Below are positions 11,663 through 12,233 of a stretch of 12,233 bases of DNA, in pieces. Source of the stretch: a bacterium (GTDB lineage: Bacteria; UBP15; UBA6099; JAJRTR01); contig JAJRTR010000059.1 in the NCBI GenBank assembly GCA_024278215.1, positions 1 to 12,233 on the forward strand, given 5' to 3'. The notes below the pieces were generated by a model that was given only the letters and a program-made list of their open reading frames with translations, made no database searches and was not told the DNA's origin. Within the stretch, counting starts at the first letter, position 1; each line of letters opens with the position of its first letter. The position numbers and the translations under genes were made by a program.

Positions 11663-12233
11663 GTGCTTCGCCTCAATTGGGCGCATTCATACGATGCGAT
11701 AGGCAACGCGCTCGGATATTCGACGCATGCAAAAATGCTTAGAGCCGCATTAGAGCGTCGATCGGATGTCGAGATTGTAGACGACGACTCTGCTCCTATT
11801 TCAGTCCACATCGTTACGCCGGATATTTACCTGCCTGATTACCAAAAATTCAACGTGCTCTATACGATGTACGAGATGGTCGAGCTGCCGCCGCGATGGA
11901 TTGAGCCGCTGCAATATGCCGACCTCATCGTTGTACCGTGTTCGCATAATCAGGATTTATTCAGCCGGTATGTGGCGGATATCCCGGTTGATGTTTGTCT
12001 TGAGGGAGTAGAGGTAGACAAATTCACTTTTTATGCTCGGCAGTTTCCGAAATTATACCGGTTTGTGTTTTACTGGTGTGGCGCGTCGAATCCTCGGAAA
12101 GGGTATCACTACACGATTGCAGCATTGGCCGCGTTCAACAACACCCACCCGGATCTAGCAAGTAAAATCCTGCTGTACATGAAAACGACGCAGGTAAGTG
12201 ATCAAGAACATATTATCGGATACAAGGCAGGCA
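11663..12233 (+). CDS. Glycosyltransferase family 4-like (GT-B), 3'-truncated by the window end
   Basis: The frame is open from GTG 11663 to the end of the window (190 codons). It reads LRLNWAHSYDAIGNALGYST with a Gly-rich first strand, then MYEMVELPPRWIEPLQYADL, IVVPCSHNQDLFSRY, VDVCLEGVEVDKF and VFYWCGASNPRKGYHYTIAA. Serial motifs of an N-terminal domain, the PxGVD-like linker (here EGVEVDKF) and the start of the second Rossmann-like domain (FxGxxxxRKGxxxxIxA) are those of family 4 transferases, which move sugar from a nucleotide donor. In a phage late region it may glycosylate virion proteins, phage DNA bases or host surface sugars; the target is not evident. The upstream stop is one base away, so it is probably coupled to the zinc-ribbon gene. 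Confidence 0.85.
   Translation, partial: MLRLNWAHSYDAIGNALGYSTHAKMLRAALERRSDVEIVDDDSAPISVHIVTPDIYLPDYQKFNVLYTMYEMVELPPRWIEPLQYADLIVVPCSHNQDLFSRYVADIPVDVCLEGVEVDKFTFYARQFPKLYRFVFYWCGASNPRKGYHYTIAALAAFNNTHPDLASKILLYMKTTQVSDQEHIIGYKAG

Noticed and set aside
1-12233. Genome-wide reassignment of TGA to glycine
   Set aside because: Six genes use TGA as a natural end, several in ATGA overlaps with the next start; only two internal TGAs are seen.
1-12233. DGR reverse transcriptase or template repeat inside the window
   Set aside because: No reverse-transcriptase motifs (such as YxDD) in any plausible frame and no AAC-rich copy of the 105-base block.
1-12233. CRISPR array or insertion sequence
   Set aside because: No regularly spaced short identical repeats with unique spacers, and no transposase motifs. 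The 156-base period is coding repeat.

Overview
The window is a contiguous, all plus-strand stretch of a tailed-phage or prophage genome (Caudoviricetes, HK97-fold capsid). The packaging and head genes lie in the order small terminase, large terminase, portal fused to a MuF-type head protein, prohead protease, major capsid protein. The host cannot be named from the sequence. Shine-Dalgarno sites are strong, stop-start overlaps are frequent, and base composition is moderate. Hypervariable FGE/C-type-lectin domains of the kind seen here are well known as targets of diversity-generating retroelements (DGRs), including in spirochaetes, so a Treponema-like host is possible but not shown.

Bases 1-480 hold the end of a small unknown gene, a near-consensus sigma70 promoter (208-236) and about 250 bases of apparently non-coding, highly structured sequence: a long stem with a U-rich tail (279-360), then a second branched structure (about 362-466). 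Bases 489-2440 carry a DUF5662-like protein, a C5-cytosine methyltransferase and a D12-class adenine methyltransferase, tightly packed.

Bases 2484-4350 are the most unusual part. Five copies of a 35-codon motif (RGGxW...C/R...P...GFRxVR) occur with no length difference. It is the hypervariable C-terminal block of FGE/sulfatase-type C-type-lectin folds. Three copies are tandem in one reading frame with an exact 156-base spacing, each later copy with its own SD and ATG. The fourth follows an FGE-like scaffold but in another frame. The fifth is a separate cassette. Variable codons mostly end in C or T, the pattern left by adenine mutagenesis of AAY codons in a DGR. No reverse transcriptase or template repeat is visible here.

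Bases 4331-5856 hold a membrane-anchored coiled-coil protein, a ParB-like protein, a Mom-like DNA-modification protein and a tRNA-Gly(UCC) overlapping the end of the Mom-like gene. With the two methyltransferases, this suggests heavy protection of phage DNA. Bases 5887-11447 are the packaging and head module. The portal and the major capsid gene are each interrupted by one in-frame TGA at a position where glycine fits, with homologous sequence continuing in the same frame. A stable UUCG hairpin, a small zinc-ribbon gene and the start of a glycosyltransferase close the window.
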